From BPIH01 sp042408925 (lineage in GTDB: Bacteria; Chloroflexota; Limnocylindria; Limnocylindrales; CSP1-4), in assembly GCA_042408925.1 (NCBI GenBank), contig JBHOQO010000080.1, positions 1 to 17,856 of the forward strand: DNA of 17,856 bases. Direction: 5' to 3'. Made by a program: the position numbers and the translations under genes. The notes below the pieces were generated by a model that searched no databases, was not told the origin of the DNA, and saw only the letters and a list, made by a program, of their open reading frames with translations. Positions 6,218 through 12,739 of this stretch are shown in pieces; position 1 is the first letter of the stretch, and each line of letters opens with the position of its first letter.

Positions 6218-6970
6218 TCAGTCGAGGCGGACCGGCTCGGAACCCGGGACGAGGGGTCGGACGGCGACGTCCGGGGCGAGGGCGCTCGCGGCGGCCAGGA
6301 ACTCGGCGGCCGGTCCGGTCAGCCGCTCCCGACCGAGCCGCCCGGTGAAGCGCGGCCAGTAGGTCCCCCAGTGGATCGGCAGTGCCCGACGGGGCCGGAG
6401 GAGGGTGAGGGCCCGGGCCGCCCGGACCGGATCGAGGTGCCCCGGGCCCAGGCGCGGACCCCAGCCCCAGATCGGGAGGACCGCCAGGTCGAGGGGCCGA
6501 AGCGTTGCCATCGCCGGGAAGAGGTCGGTGTCGCCGGCGACGTAGACCCGGCGCCGACCGTCGTCGAGGACGAAGCCGAGGGCGACGCTCCGGGGGCCGA
6601 CCGGGGGCCGAAAGCCCGAATGGGCGGCCGGCGTCGCGACGACCCGCAGGCCGTCGAGGCGAAGCTCGGCGCCGGGGGTCAGCTCGGCGACCGGGTGCCC
6701 GTCCACGAGCCCGCCCGTCCCCGGCGGCCCCACGATCGTCGGCGCCCCGGCCAGGGCGGCGAGCGAGGGGGGATCGAGGTGGTCGTGGTGGAGGTGGGAG
6801 ACGAGGACGAGGTCGACGCCCTCGTAGTCGCTCGGGCCGAGGGGCGGCACCTGCCGCTCGAGGGGTCCGAGTCGGGGTCGGAGGAGGGGATCGGTGAGGA
6901 TGCGGAGGCCGCCGAGGTCGAGGACGACGGTTCCGTGGCCGAGGTACCGGAGGCGGAGCATCGACGGCAT
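6218..6970 (-). CDS. metallo-beta-lactamase-fold hydrolase, UlaG/YtnP-like
   Basis: This is a metal-dependent hydrolase of the MBL superfamily, 250 residues if started at ATG 6970. The metal-binding motif SHLHHDHLD gives His59, His61, Asp63 and His64. Further ligands are His117 (PAAHSGF), Asp147 (AGDTDLF) and His200 (PIHWGTY). This set, with the N-terminal LRYLGHGTVVLDL and ILTDP strands, is characteristic of the UlaG-like / L-ascorbate-6-phosphate lactonase and NAPE-PLD-like group. The substrate is unknown. There is no signal peptide. A second ATG at 6961 is also possible: a CACAAT hexamer (minus strand, 6974-6969) ends 7 nt before it, which would fit a leaderless start. The upstream DsbA-like gene ends 29 nt before 6970 and map begins 13 nt after the stop. 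Confidence 0.9.
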   Translation of the reverse strand: MPSMLRLRYLGHGTVVLDLGGLRILTDPLLRPRLGPLERQVPPLGPSDYEGVDLVLVSHLHHDHLDPPSLAALAGAPTIVGPPGTGGLVDGHPVAELTPGAELRLDGLRVVATPAAHSGFRPPVGPRSVALGFVLDDGRRRVYVAGDTDLFPAMATLRPLDLAVLPIWGWGPRLGPGHLDPVRAARALTLLRPRRALPIHWGTYWPRFTGRLGRERLTGPAAEFLAAASALAPDVAVRPLVPGSEPVRLD

Positions 6971-6999
6971 TGTGCCCGATGCGGGCGATCGGCGGCCGC

Positions 7000-7752
7000 T
7001 CAGGGGGCGGGACTCGTGCCGCGGGTCCCGGGCGTCCCGCTCGGGGTCGCCGACGGCGTCGAGCTCGGGGTCGGCCGCGACGCCCGCTGGACGGCCGCCG
7101 CGATCACCTCGAAGCTCGAGATGCCCCGCAGCAGCTCGCTCCCGCCCGGACTGACGAGCCGGAGCGTCGGCGTCGAGTCGATCCCCAGCCGGCGGCCCTC
7201 CTCGGTCTCGGCCGCGACCGCCGCGGCCACCTCGGGGTCGTCCAGGCACCGCTCGAAGGCGGGCCCGTCGAGCCCGGCGAACCCGGCGAGCCCGACGAGG
7301 ACCTCCCGCCGGAAACCCCCCTGGTTCTCGCCCTGCTGGGAGGCGAAGAGGAGGTCGTGGTAGCGCCAGAACGCCCCCTGGCGATCGGCACAGCGGGCGG
7401 CGACGGCGGCGTCGATGCTCTCCTGCCCGAGGAAGGCGAAGTCGCGATAGACGAGTCGAGCCCGGCCGGTGGCGGCGTACGTCCGGACGAGCTCGGGCTC
7501 GATCCCGTGGCTGAGGAGCCGGCAGAAGGGGCATTGGAAGTCGGCCCAGATCTCGATCCGGACCGGGGCGTCGGACGGCCCGACGGCCGTGCCCTCGGCG
7601 AAGGTCGGGCTCGGCGATGGGCTCGGGCTCGGCGGGCTCGTCGGGGCGGGACCGGTTGGGGCGAGCGACCCCGTCGCGACGAGGGCGAGGAGGACGAGGG
7701 CGCCGCCGGCGAGGGCGGCGGCGACGTGGGAGCGCGAAGGGGAGATCTGCAC
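7000..7752 (-). CDS. DsbA/BdbD-like thioredoxin-fold disulfide oxidoreductase, membrane anchored or secreted
   Basis: The 250-residue protein begins with a short basic segment and a hydrophobic helix (about residues 9-30). A Pro/Ser linker (about 32-50) follows, so the catalytic domain lies outside the membrane. The thioredoxin-like domain (about 55-222) has the active site CPFC (Cys74, Cys77) in DFQCPFC and the cis-proline motif STPT (Pro195). A second cysteine pair (Cys121, Cys169) is in the positions used by DsbA-like proteins of Gram-positive type. Such proteins form or isomerise disulfides in exported proteins. The C-terminal tail (about 225-250) is a Pro/Thr/Ser/Gly low-complexity stretch. 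The start is GTG 7752; a longer ATG-initiated frame would run through the divergent gene's promoter and the palindromes at 7798-7824, so it was rejected. The gene is probably the first of a unit with the MBL-fold hydrolase and map. Confidence 0.88.
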   Translation of the reverse strand: MQISPSRSHVAAALAGGALVLLALVATGSLAPTGPAPTSPPSPSPSPSPTFAEGTAVGPSDAPVRIEIWADFQCPFCRLLSHGIEPELVRTYAATGRARLVYRDFAFLGQESIDAAVAARCADRQGAFWRYHDLLFASQQGENQGGFRREVLVGLAGFAGLDGPAFERCLDDPEVAAAVAAETEEGRRLGIDSTPTLRLVSPGGSELLRGISSFEVIAAAVQRASRPTPSSTPSATPSGTPGTRGTSPAP

Positions 7753-7797
7753 GGGGCAATGGTGACACGGCGCCAGGGGCGGCGTCGGGCCGGAGCG

Positions 7798-7824
7798 CCC
7801 CGATTCGGGGGTCCCCGATCGGGG
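7798..7824. promoter_or_regulatory. tandem palindromes in a divergent promoter region (putative double operator)
   Basis: CCCCGATTCGGGG (7798-7810, 6-bp arms around one central base) is followed 15 bp later by the perfect 12-bp palindrome CCCCGATCGGGG (7813-7824). They sit between the start codons of the DsbA-like gene (7752, minus) and the HhH-GPD gene (7856, plus), just upstream of the TAGATT box at 7844. Two near-identical dyads with a 15-bp period in a divergent promoter suggest a regulator binding as two dimers. They could alternatively be chance G+C palindromes. No regulator gene lies next to them. Confidence 0.45.
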
Positions 7825-7843
7825 TGACCGGCGCCCGGGGTGG

Positions 7844-7849
7844 TAGATT
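7844..7849 (+). promoter_or_regulatory. -10 box for leaderless HhH-GPD mRNA
   Basis: TAGATT ends 6 nt before ATG 7856. There is no Shine-Dalgarno and no clear -35. The tandem palindromes at 7798-7824 lie about where a -35 region would be. Confidence 0.5.
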
Positions 7850-7855
7850 GCTGCC

Positions 7856-8425
7856 ATGCCCACGTCTCCTCCGCCGTCCGGCGCTCTCCCCTTTACCGGC
7901 GATCCGGCCGCCGACCGGCTCATCGCCGAGGATCCGCTCGCCCTCCTCATCGGCTTCGTCCTCGATCAGCAGGTGACGGTTCAGACCGCCTTCCGGGCCC
8001 CCTTCGAGCTCCGGCGCCGCCTCGGGGCCCTGGATCCCGCCGTCATCACCGGGCTCGAGCCCGACCGCCTCGCGGCCGTCTTCGCGGAGCGACCGGCGCT
8101 CCACCGCTTCCCCGGCACGATGGCCCGGCGCGTCGCCGACCTCTGCCGGACCGTCGTCGAGCGGTACGGCGGCCACGCCGCCCGGATCTGGACGACGGCG
8201 CCCGACGCGGCCGAACTGGAACGGCGGCTCCGGGAGCTGCCCGGGATCGGGCCGACGAAGGCAAAGGTCGTCGTTGCCGTCCTCGCCAAGCGCCTCGGCG
8301 TCCGACCGCCGGGCTGGGAGGCGGTCGTGCCCGGCCACCCGACCCTCGGGGACGTCGACTCGCCCGAGGCCCTGGCGGCGTACCAGGCCAGCAAGCGGGC
8401 CGCCCGGGCCGCCGGCCGGCGCTGA
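7856..8425 (+). CDS. HhH-GPD family base-excision-repair-like protein (TIGR03252-like)
   Basis: The 189-residue product matches from memory the small HhH-GPD family seen mainly in Actinobacteria (TIGR03252). Its marks are an N-terminal LPFTGDPAADRLI-EDPLALLIGFVLDQQV segment, HRFPGTMARRV in the middle, and the helix-hairpin-helix LPGIGPTKAKVVVAVL at about 128-143, then LGVRPPGW. Typical family members are predicted DNA glycosylases, but the canonical catalytic Asp after the HhH and a 4Fe-4S cluster are not obvious here, so enzymatic activity is unproven. The start is ATG 7856, 6 nt after the TAGATT box. The following gene begins 10 nt after its stop, so the two probably share a transcript. Confidence 0.85.
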   Translation: MPTSPPPSGALPFTGDPAADRLIAEDPLALLIGFVLDQQVTVQTAFRAPFELRRRLGALDPAVITGLEPDRLAAVFAERPALHRFPGTMARRVADLCRTVVERYGGHAARIWTTAPDAAELERRLRELPGIGPTKAKVVVAVLAKRLGVRPPGWEAVVPGHPTLGDVDSPEALAAYQASKRAARAAGRR

Positions 8426-8435
8426 GCTCCGTCCC

Positions 8436-9071
8436 GTGGCGGACCGAGCGCCGCGCCCGTCGAAGGGCCCGAACGGCCGACCCCGGCGCTTCGTCCTGCC
8501 CGACGAGGACGACGCGCGGACGATCGAGGCGATCGAGGGTTTCGTCGTCGGCCACCGGCCCCGGCGCCGGGGACCGAGCCCGTCGGTCCTTGCCCTCCGC
8601 GGTCGGGGCTCGGCGCTCCTTCGGCCGGATCCCTTCGCCGCCCTCGAGGCGCGCCTCGCGTGGCTCGAGGCCGTCGCCCGCGAGGAGGCCCGCCACGCCC
8701 GGTACCGCCGCCCGGTCACCGTCGTCGTCATCGAGGTCCGGGCCGGTACGGGCCCCGAAGCCGGGCACGTCACCCCCGCGCTGGTCCGGCGGTTCGTCGA
8801 GCTCGTTCGCCGGGAGACCCGACCGACCGATCGGATCACCCGGCTCGGCCCGGCGCGGTTCGCGATCTTGCTGCCGGAGACGAACGAGCTCCAGGCGGGT
8901 CACCTGGTCGAGCGGCTCCGGGATCGAGCGGTCGTCGCGGCGGACGGGCAGCCCGCCCTCCTCGTCCATGCCGGTTGGGCGAGTCCGCGGCGCGGCGAGA
9001 TGCTCCACGAGGCGATCGTCAAGGCCGAGGAGCGCCTCGCCACGCACCTCGACGGGCGTGCGCGGACTTGA
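8436..9071 (+). CDS. degenerate GGDEF-domain protein with intact RxxD I-site
   Basis: This 211-residue protein has a charged N-terminus (1-65), a helix (about 66-90) and a nucleotidyl-cyclase-type domain (about 91-205). The core strand VTVVVIEVR (94-102), the helix with LVRRFVELVRRETR, and the RLGPARFAILLPET hairpin follow the diguanylate cyclase pattern. The GGDEF signature is replaced by GPARF (138-142), which lacks the acidic metal-binding residues, so cyclase activity is unlikely. However RPTD (129-132) lies exactly five residues before this position, where the RxxD inhibitory c-di-GMP-binding site of active cyclases sits. A role as a c-di-GMP receptor is therefore possible but inferred. 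There are no TM helices. The GTG 8436 start is the first in-frame candidate after the HhH-GPD stop (10-nt gap) and has no clear SD. The stop codon overlaps the -35 box of the DoxX promoter. Confidence 0.72.
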   Translation: MADRAPRPSKGPNGRPRRFVLPDEDDARTIEAIEGFVVGHRPRRRGPSPSVLALRGRGSALLRPDPFAALEARLAWLEAVAREEARHARYRRPVTVVVIEVRAGTGPEAGHVTPALVRRFVELVRRETRPTDRITRLGPARFAILLPETNELQAGHLVERLRDRAVVAADGQPALLVHAGWASPRRGEMLHEAIVKAEERLATHLDGRART

Positions 9072-9096
9072 CACGACCCGACTCAATGACTATGAT
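9068..9096 (+). promoter_or_regulatory. near-consensus sigma-70 promoter of the doxX gene
   Basis: TTGACA (9068-9073, perfect) is separated by 17 bp from TATGAT (9091-9096, five of six). This is the strongest promoter in the window. TTGACA overlaps the TGA stop of the GGDEF-like gene (9069-9071). Transcription would start near 9103, giving a leader of about 59 nt. The leader holds a CCGGCG/CGCCGG hairpin (9120-9133) and the long SD AAGGAGGTGA (9146-9155). Confidence 0.85.
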
Positions 9097-9161
9097 ATGC
9101 GGCGCGAAACAAGGTGAACCCGGCGAACGCCGGAGACCGAGTTGGAAGGAGGTGAGGAACG

Positions 9162-9815
9162 ATGAGCGTCGAGATCATCGCCGTCCCGCGGATCGTTGCG
9201 GGCATCCTCCTCGCCGGCCACGGCCTCCAGAAGCTCGCCGGCTGGTTCGGCGGCGGCGGGCTCCGCGGCACGGCCGCCTTCCTCGAGCAGCTCGGCTTCC
9301 GGCCGGGCCGCAGCTGGGCGATCACCGTGGCGCTCGCTGAGACCCTCGGCGGGGCGAGCCTCGCCCTCGGCTTCTTGACGCCGATCGGCGCGGTCCTCGT
9401 CCTCGGCGTGCTCACGACGGCGATCCTCGCCGTCCACGCCCGGAAGGGTCTCTGGAACCACAACGGCGGGATCGAGTACCCGTTCGTGCTCGGCGCGATC
9501 GCCCTGGCGGCGGCGATCGGCGGCCCGGGCCGCTTCTCGCTCGACGCGGCCCTCGGGCTCGACCTGCCGGTCTGGGTCGGCTGGCTCGCGGCCGCGATCG
9601 TCGGCCTCGGCGTCGTGACGGCCTTCGCCGTCCGGAGCCGGGCGACGCGGGCGACCGGCCGCTCGATGCCGACGACCGGCCCGACGGGTCCCGTCGTCGG
9701 CGGCCGGCCTGAGGCCGAAGCCGGCGCGCGGGCGGCGTTCAGCGCCGTGCGGGCGCCCTTCGCCGGAGGCTGGGCGGTCCTCGTCGAAGAGCGGATGCTC
9801 CGGATCCGCCGCTGA
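9162..9815 (+). CDS. DoxX family membrane protein
   Basis: The 217-residue protein has four to five hydrophobic helices (about 5-25, 53-72, 75-95, 106-122 and 137-157). It shows the DoxX family features: RIVAGILLAGHGLQKLAGWF in the first helix, a FLEQLGF loop, and E60-TLGGASLALGFLTPIGA in helices two and three. A WNHNGGIEYPFVLGAIAL segment follows before the fourth helix. DoxX-like proteins are inner-membrane proteins, often linked to redox or thiol stress; the exact reaction is unknown. A cytoplasmic or external tail of about 60 residues after the last helix is Gly/Ala/Arg-rich and not part of the usual domain. Expression should be high, since a near-consensus promoter and a long SD (9146-9155) precede ATG 9162. 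The gene appears monocistronic; 241 nt separate it from hsp20. Confidence 0.9.
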   Translation: MSVEIIAVPRIVAGILLAGHGLQKLAGWFGGGGLRGTAAFLEQLGFRPGRSWAITVALAETLGGASLALGFLTPIGAVLVLGVLTTAILAVHARKGLWNHNGGIEYPFVLGAIALAAAIGGPGRFSLDAALGLDLPVWVGWLAAAIVGLGVVTAFAVRSRATRATGRSMPTTGPTGPVVGGRPEAEAGARAAFSAVRAPFAGGWAVLVEERMLRIRR

Positions 9816-10056
9816 GGGCCGTCGACGGCCGCCGCGAGGTGATGGCCACGGCGATCCGTCGAACCCCGATCCGGCCCGGCCCTCCTGCGTCGTGATCGAT
9901 GCCGTCGCCTCGGCGATGGTAGCGATGGCGGCGACGGACCGCTGACCGTCGAAGCACGGTCGTCGGCCGGGCCGTTCGTGCCGGCTGCGATCCGGATCTC
10001 GTCCGGACGCCGCGGCCGGCGTACGATTCGCAGCGGCGTTCAAGGAGGTGAAGACG
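9816..10056 (+). other. intergenic region between doxX and hsp20
   Basis: This 241-nt stretch has no convincing coding sequence. GGCCGTCGACGGCC (9817-9830) is a perfect palindrome right after the doxX stop and may help termination. TACGAT at 10022-10027 is a plausible -10 for hsp20, with a short leader to the SD AAGGAGGTG (10042-10050). No -35 box, HspR-type HAIR element or CIRCE element was found. Confidence 0.5.
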
Positions 10057-10506
10057 ATGGCACGATGGCCCCGTGCCGGCGTGACCGCGCTCGGGCCCGT
10101 TCGAGCCGCGATCGATCGCCTTCGCTCGCGGGCGGCGCGTCCGCCGGTCGATCTGCGTGATGGACGCGATGCATACACCCTCGTCGTCGATCTGCCCGGT
10201 GTCGAGCCGGCGAACGTCGAGGTCACCGTGGCGGGCCGAGCCGTCGAGGTCCGCGCCGAGACGGCGGCAGCCCACGAGCGCGTCGAGGGTGGGTACCTGA
10301 TCCGGGAGCGGCGGACCGGTGTCCTGACTCGGCGACTCGTGCTCCCGGGTCCGGTCGATCCCGAGGCGACGACGGCCCACATCGAGGCCGGGCGGCTGAC
10401 CGTCCGACTTCCGAAGGTCGCTCCGGAGCCGGCGCGCCGGATCCCGATCCGCGTCGGCACGGCCGCCGCGGTGCGAAGCGGCGACGGCTCGGCGGAGGCG
10501 GCCTGA
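10057..10506 (+). CDS. small heat-shock protein, Hsp20/alpha-crystallin family
   Basis: The 149-residue chaperone has a short N-terminal arm (1-30). The alpha-crystallin domain (about 31-120) opens with DGRDAYTLVVDLPGVEPANVEV and includes LIRERRTGVLTRRLVLP. It has the conserved A-x-x-x-x-GxLTVxLPK motif (107-120). The C-terminal I-P-I (129-131) is the IxI anchor used in oligomer assembly. Such proteins bind unfolding clients without ATP. The start is ATG 10057 with AAGGAGGTG at 10042-10050; the in-frame GTG at 10048 is part of that SD and was rejected. The stop shares one base with the next gene's ATG (TGATG), so the glycosyltransferase is translationally coupled. Confidence 0.93.
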   Translation: MARWPRAGVTALGPVRAAIDRLRSRAARPPVDLRDGRDAYTLVVDLPGVEPANVEVTVAGRAVEVRAETAAAHERVEGGYLIRERRTGVLTRRLVLPGPVDPEATTAHIEAGRLTVRLPKVAPEPARRIPIRVGTAAAVRSGDGSAEAA

Positions 10507-11852
10507 TGAGCGGCGAGCCGCGGACCGGGCGAGCCCTCGGTCCCGTTCCCGAACCGATTTCCGATTCGATTCCCGATCCGAGCCGCGAGCGGGCAGCCGC
10601 CCCGTCCGAGGGCGCCGCGGCGAGCCGATCGCGGTCCGACGGCCGGGCGGACGGTCGTGACGGCCGTGCCCCCCTCGCCGCGGTGCCGGTCGTCCGGGAC
10701 GGCGACGGCGCTGCCGGACGACCGCTGAAGATCGCCCTCATCGCCCCGCCGCTCGTGCCCGTCCCGCCGCCGAAGTACGGCGGCACCGAGCGGGTCGTCG
10801 CCGCCTTGGCGGCCGAGCTCGAGCGGCGCGGCCACGACGTGACGGTCTTCGCGGCCGGCGACTCGCGGCCGGCCGGCCGCCTCGTCCCCGTCCTCCCGGA
10901 GTCGGTCTGGTCGACCGGCTACCGAGGCGACGTCGCCGCCCACTTCATCCGCACGGCGGCGATCGCCTGGAGCCGGGCCGAGGAGTTCGACGTCCTCCAC
11001 TCCCATCTGGAGGGCCACGGCTTCCTCCTCGCCCGTCACGCGCCGCGGCCGGTCCTGACGACGCTCCACGGTCGCCTCGACGTCGCCGGCCTGCCCGAGC
11101 TCCTCGAGGCGTTCCCGGAGATCCCGCTCGTCTCGATCAGCGACAGCCAACGCCGCTGGGCGCCCCGGGCGAACTGGATCGCGACCGTCCACCACGGGCT
11201 GCCCCTCGAGGCGATGCCGTTCGACGAGCGGCCGGGCTCGGAGCTCCTCTTCGTCGGCCGGGTCGCCCCCGAGAAGGGGATCGCCGAGGTCATCGAGCTC
11301 GCCCGGCGGTCCGGGCGGCGGATCCGGATGGTCGCCAAGGCCTACGACCCGGCCGAGATCGAGCTCTTCGAGCGGCTCGTCCGGCCGGCCATCGAGGCCG
11401 GGCTCGTCGCCTACGAGGGCGAGCTCGGCGAGGGGGCCCGGAACGAGTGGTACCGCCGGGCGCTGGCGACGCTCATGCTCGGCGCCTGGCCGGAGCCCTT
11501 CGGCCTCGTCGCCATCGAATCGCTCGCGGCGGGGACGCCGGTCATCGCCCGCCGGGCCGGGGCGCTCCCCGAGATCGTCGAGCACGGCGTCGACGGCTTC
11601 CTCGTCGACGACGTCGACGAGGCGATCCTCGCCGTCCGGCTCGTCGGGCAGCTCGACCGCAAGCGGATCCGGGCCCGGGCCCTCGAACGGTTCTCGGTGG
11701 CGCGGATGACCGACGCCTACGAGGCGATCTATCGGCGGCTCATCGCCGAATGGGCGGCCCGTCGGGGAGCCGAGCCCGGGACCCCGGAGATTGCTCGGCC
11801 CGGCGCCGCGGCGAGGAGCGTCGAGGTCGGGGCGCCGGGCCGGGTCGCCTGA
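10506..11852 (+). CDS. glycosyltransferase family 4, GT-B fold
   Basis: The 448-residue protein has an N-terminal extension of about 72 residues, rich in Pro/Ser/Arg/Asp and probably disordered, before the catalytic core. The core opens with KIALIAPPLVPVPPPKYGGTERVV, the form typical of GT4 enzymes with a GGTE loop (92-95) for the acceptor side. The donor domain contains LLFVGRVAPEKGI, and the retaining-GT EX7E motif is visible as EPFGLVAIE, followed by SLAAGTPVIARRAGALPEIVEHG. It lacks a signal peptide and TM helices, so it acts at the cytosolic face. Sugar donor and product are unknown. The start ATG 10506 overlaps the hsp20 stop by one base. A start nearer the core at about residue 73 cannot be excluded, but no ATG with SD is seen there. 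The stop lies within an 11-bp tandem repeat. Confidence 0.9.
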   Translation: MSGEPRTGRALGPVPEPISDSIPDPSRERAAAPSEGAAASRSRSDGRADGRDGRAPLAAVPVVRDGDGAAGRPLKIALIAPPLVPVPPPKYGGTERVVAALAAELERRGHDVTVFAAGDSRPAGRLVPVLPESVWSTGYRGDVAAHFIRTAAIAWSRAEEFDVLHSHLEGHGFLLARHAPRPVLTTLHGRLDVAGLPELLEAFPEIPLVSISDSQRRWAPRANWIATVHHGLPLEAMPFDERPGSELLFVGRVAPEKGIAEVIELARRSGRRIRMVAKAYDPAEIELFERLVRPAIEAGLVAYEGELGEGARNEWYRRALATLMLGAWPEPFGLVAIESLAAGTPVIARRAGALPEIVEHGVDGFLVDDVDEAILAVRLVGQLDRKRIRARALERFSVARMTDAYEAIYRRLIAEWAARRGAEPGTPEIARPGAAARSVEVGAPGRVA

Positions 11853-11885
11853 GGGTCGCCTGGGGGTCGCCTGGGGGACGGCTGG
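11842..11885. repeat. 11-bp tandem repeat, about 4 copies, spanning the GT4 stop codon
   Basis: GGGTCGCCTGA (11842-11852), GGGTCGCCTGG (11853-11863) and GGGTCGCCTGG (11864-11874) are followed by the degraded copy GGGACGGCTGG (11875-11885). The A at 11852 in the first copy makes the TGA stop; the others read TGG. The array probably arose by slippage at the gene end. Confidence 0.7.
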
Positions 11886-11947
11886 CGGGACGGGTCCGGG
11901 GCCGAGTCGCGCGGGGACACCTGCGGCCCGCCCCCGAGCGCTGTCAG

Positions 11948-11982
11948 CGTCTTCTCATGAAGGCGACGACAATGAGAAGACG
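11948..11982. promoter_or_regulatory. 11-bp inverted repeat upstream of the two-component system (putative operator)
   Basis: CGTCTTCTCAT (11948-11958) and ATGAGAAGACG (11972-11982) are perfect reverse complements across a 13-nt spacer, 49 nt before ATG 12032. The arms are much AT-richer than the surroundings. OmpR-family regulators often bind repeats upstream of their own gene, so autoregulation is a reasonable inference. A hairpin in the leader or a terminator are alternatives, but there is no T-tract. Confidence 0.55.
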
Positions 11983-12031
11983 ATGAATCGCTTCCGTCCC
12001 GACCCCCGCCCGACCCGAGGCGGCCGCACCG

Positions 12032-12739
12032 ATGCACCTCCTCCTCGTCGAGGATGACCTCCGGCTCGGCCGGGTCCTCCGTCGGCTCCTCGAGGACGAT
12101 CGCCACCTCGTCGAGGTCGCGACCGACGGGGCGAGTGCCCTGGAAATCGTCGAATCCGGGCTCGGCCTCGACGCCATCATCCTCGACGTCGTCCTCCCCG
12201 ACATCTCGGGCCTCGAGGTCGCCCGGCGGATCCGGCATCGCGGCGACGACGTCGCGATCCTCATGCTGACGGCCCGCGACACCGTCGGCGATCGGGTCGC
12301 CGGCCTCGACGCCGGCGCCGACGACTACCTGGTGAAACCGTTCGCCTACGAGGAACTCGCGGCCCGGCTCCGGGCCCTCTCGCGGCGCCGGGAGCGATCG
12401 CCGCGGCGGGCCGACTCCCGCCTCGTCGTCGGTGACATCGAGCTCGACGAGGGGCTCCGGCGGGTGACCGTCGCCGGTCGCCCGGTCGATCTGAGCCCCC
12501 GCGAGTTCTCGCTCCTCGAGTGCTTCCTCCGGCACCCCGGCCAGACCCTGAGCCGCGATCAGCTCCTCGATTCAGCTTGGCCGTACGGAACGGCGATCAC
12601 CCCGAACGCCGTCGACGCCTACGTCCACTACCTGCGGACGAAGCTCGGGTCGGCAGCCGGTCAGCTCGAGACCGTCCGCGGCTTCGGCTACCGGCTCGTC
12701 GATCGCCCGGCGGGCGCCCGCCCGAGGGTCCGCTCGTGA
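12032..12739 (+). CDS. response regulator, OmpR/PhoB family
   Basis: The 235-residue regulator has an N-terminal receiver domain (about 1-115). It carries the acidic pocket ED-D (Glu7, Asp8, Asp9), phosphoacceptor Asp52 (IILDVVLPD), Thr80 and Lys102 (LVKPF). A winged-helix DNA-binding domain (about 128-225) has the usual RxVxVxGRPVDLSPREFSLLECFLRHPG pattern and the VDAYVHYLRTKLG recognition helix, ending in VRGFGYRL. Once phosphorylated it would bind DNA as a dimer. The start ATG 12032 gives the standard MHLLLVEDD N-terminus; no strong SD precedes it. A 4-nt GTGA overlap (12736-12739) couples it to the histidine kinase. The inverted repeat at 11948-11982 is a likely autoregulatory site. The target genes are not evident from the sequence. 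Confidence 0.95.
   Translation: MHLLLVEDDLRLGRVLRRLLEDDRHLVEVATDGASALEIVESGLGLDAIILDVVLPDISGLEVARRIRHRGDDVAILMLTARDTVGDRVAGLDAGADDYLVKPFAYEELAARLRALSRRRERSPRRADSRLVVGDIELDEGLRRVTVAGRPVDLSPREFSLLECFLRHPGQTLSRDQLLDSAWPYGTAITPNAVDAYVHYLRTKLGSAAGQLETVRGFGYRLVDRPAGARPRVRS

Noticed and set aside
7753..7950. N-terminal extension of the DsbA-like protein from an upstream ATG
   Set aside because: It would run through the divergent promoter, the palindromes and the HhH-GPD gene. The signal-like helix starts just after GTG 7752.
9103..9161. Riboswitch in the doxX leader
   Set aside because: The leader is short and matches no riboswitch consensus that I can recall (c-di-GMP, fluoride, ydaO, guanidine). 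Only one small hairpin is clear.
10048..10056. GTG 10048 as hsp20 start
   Set aside because: It is part of the SD AAGGAGGTG; ATG 10057 has the right spacing.
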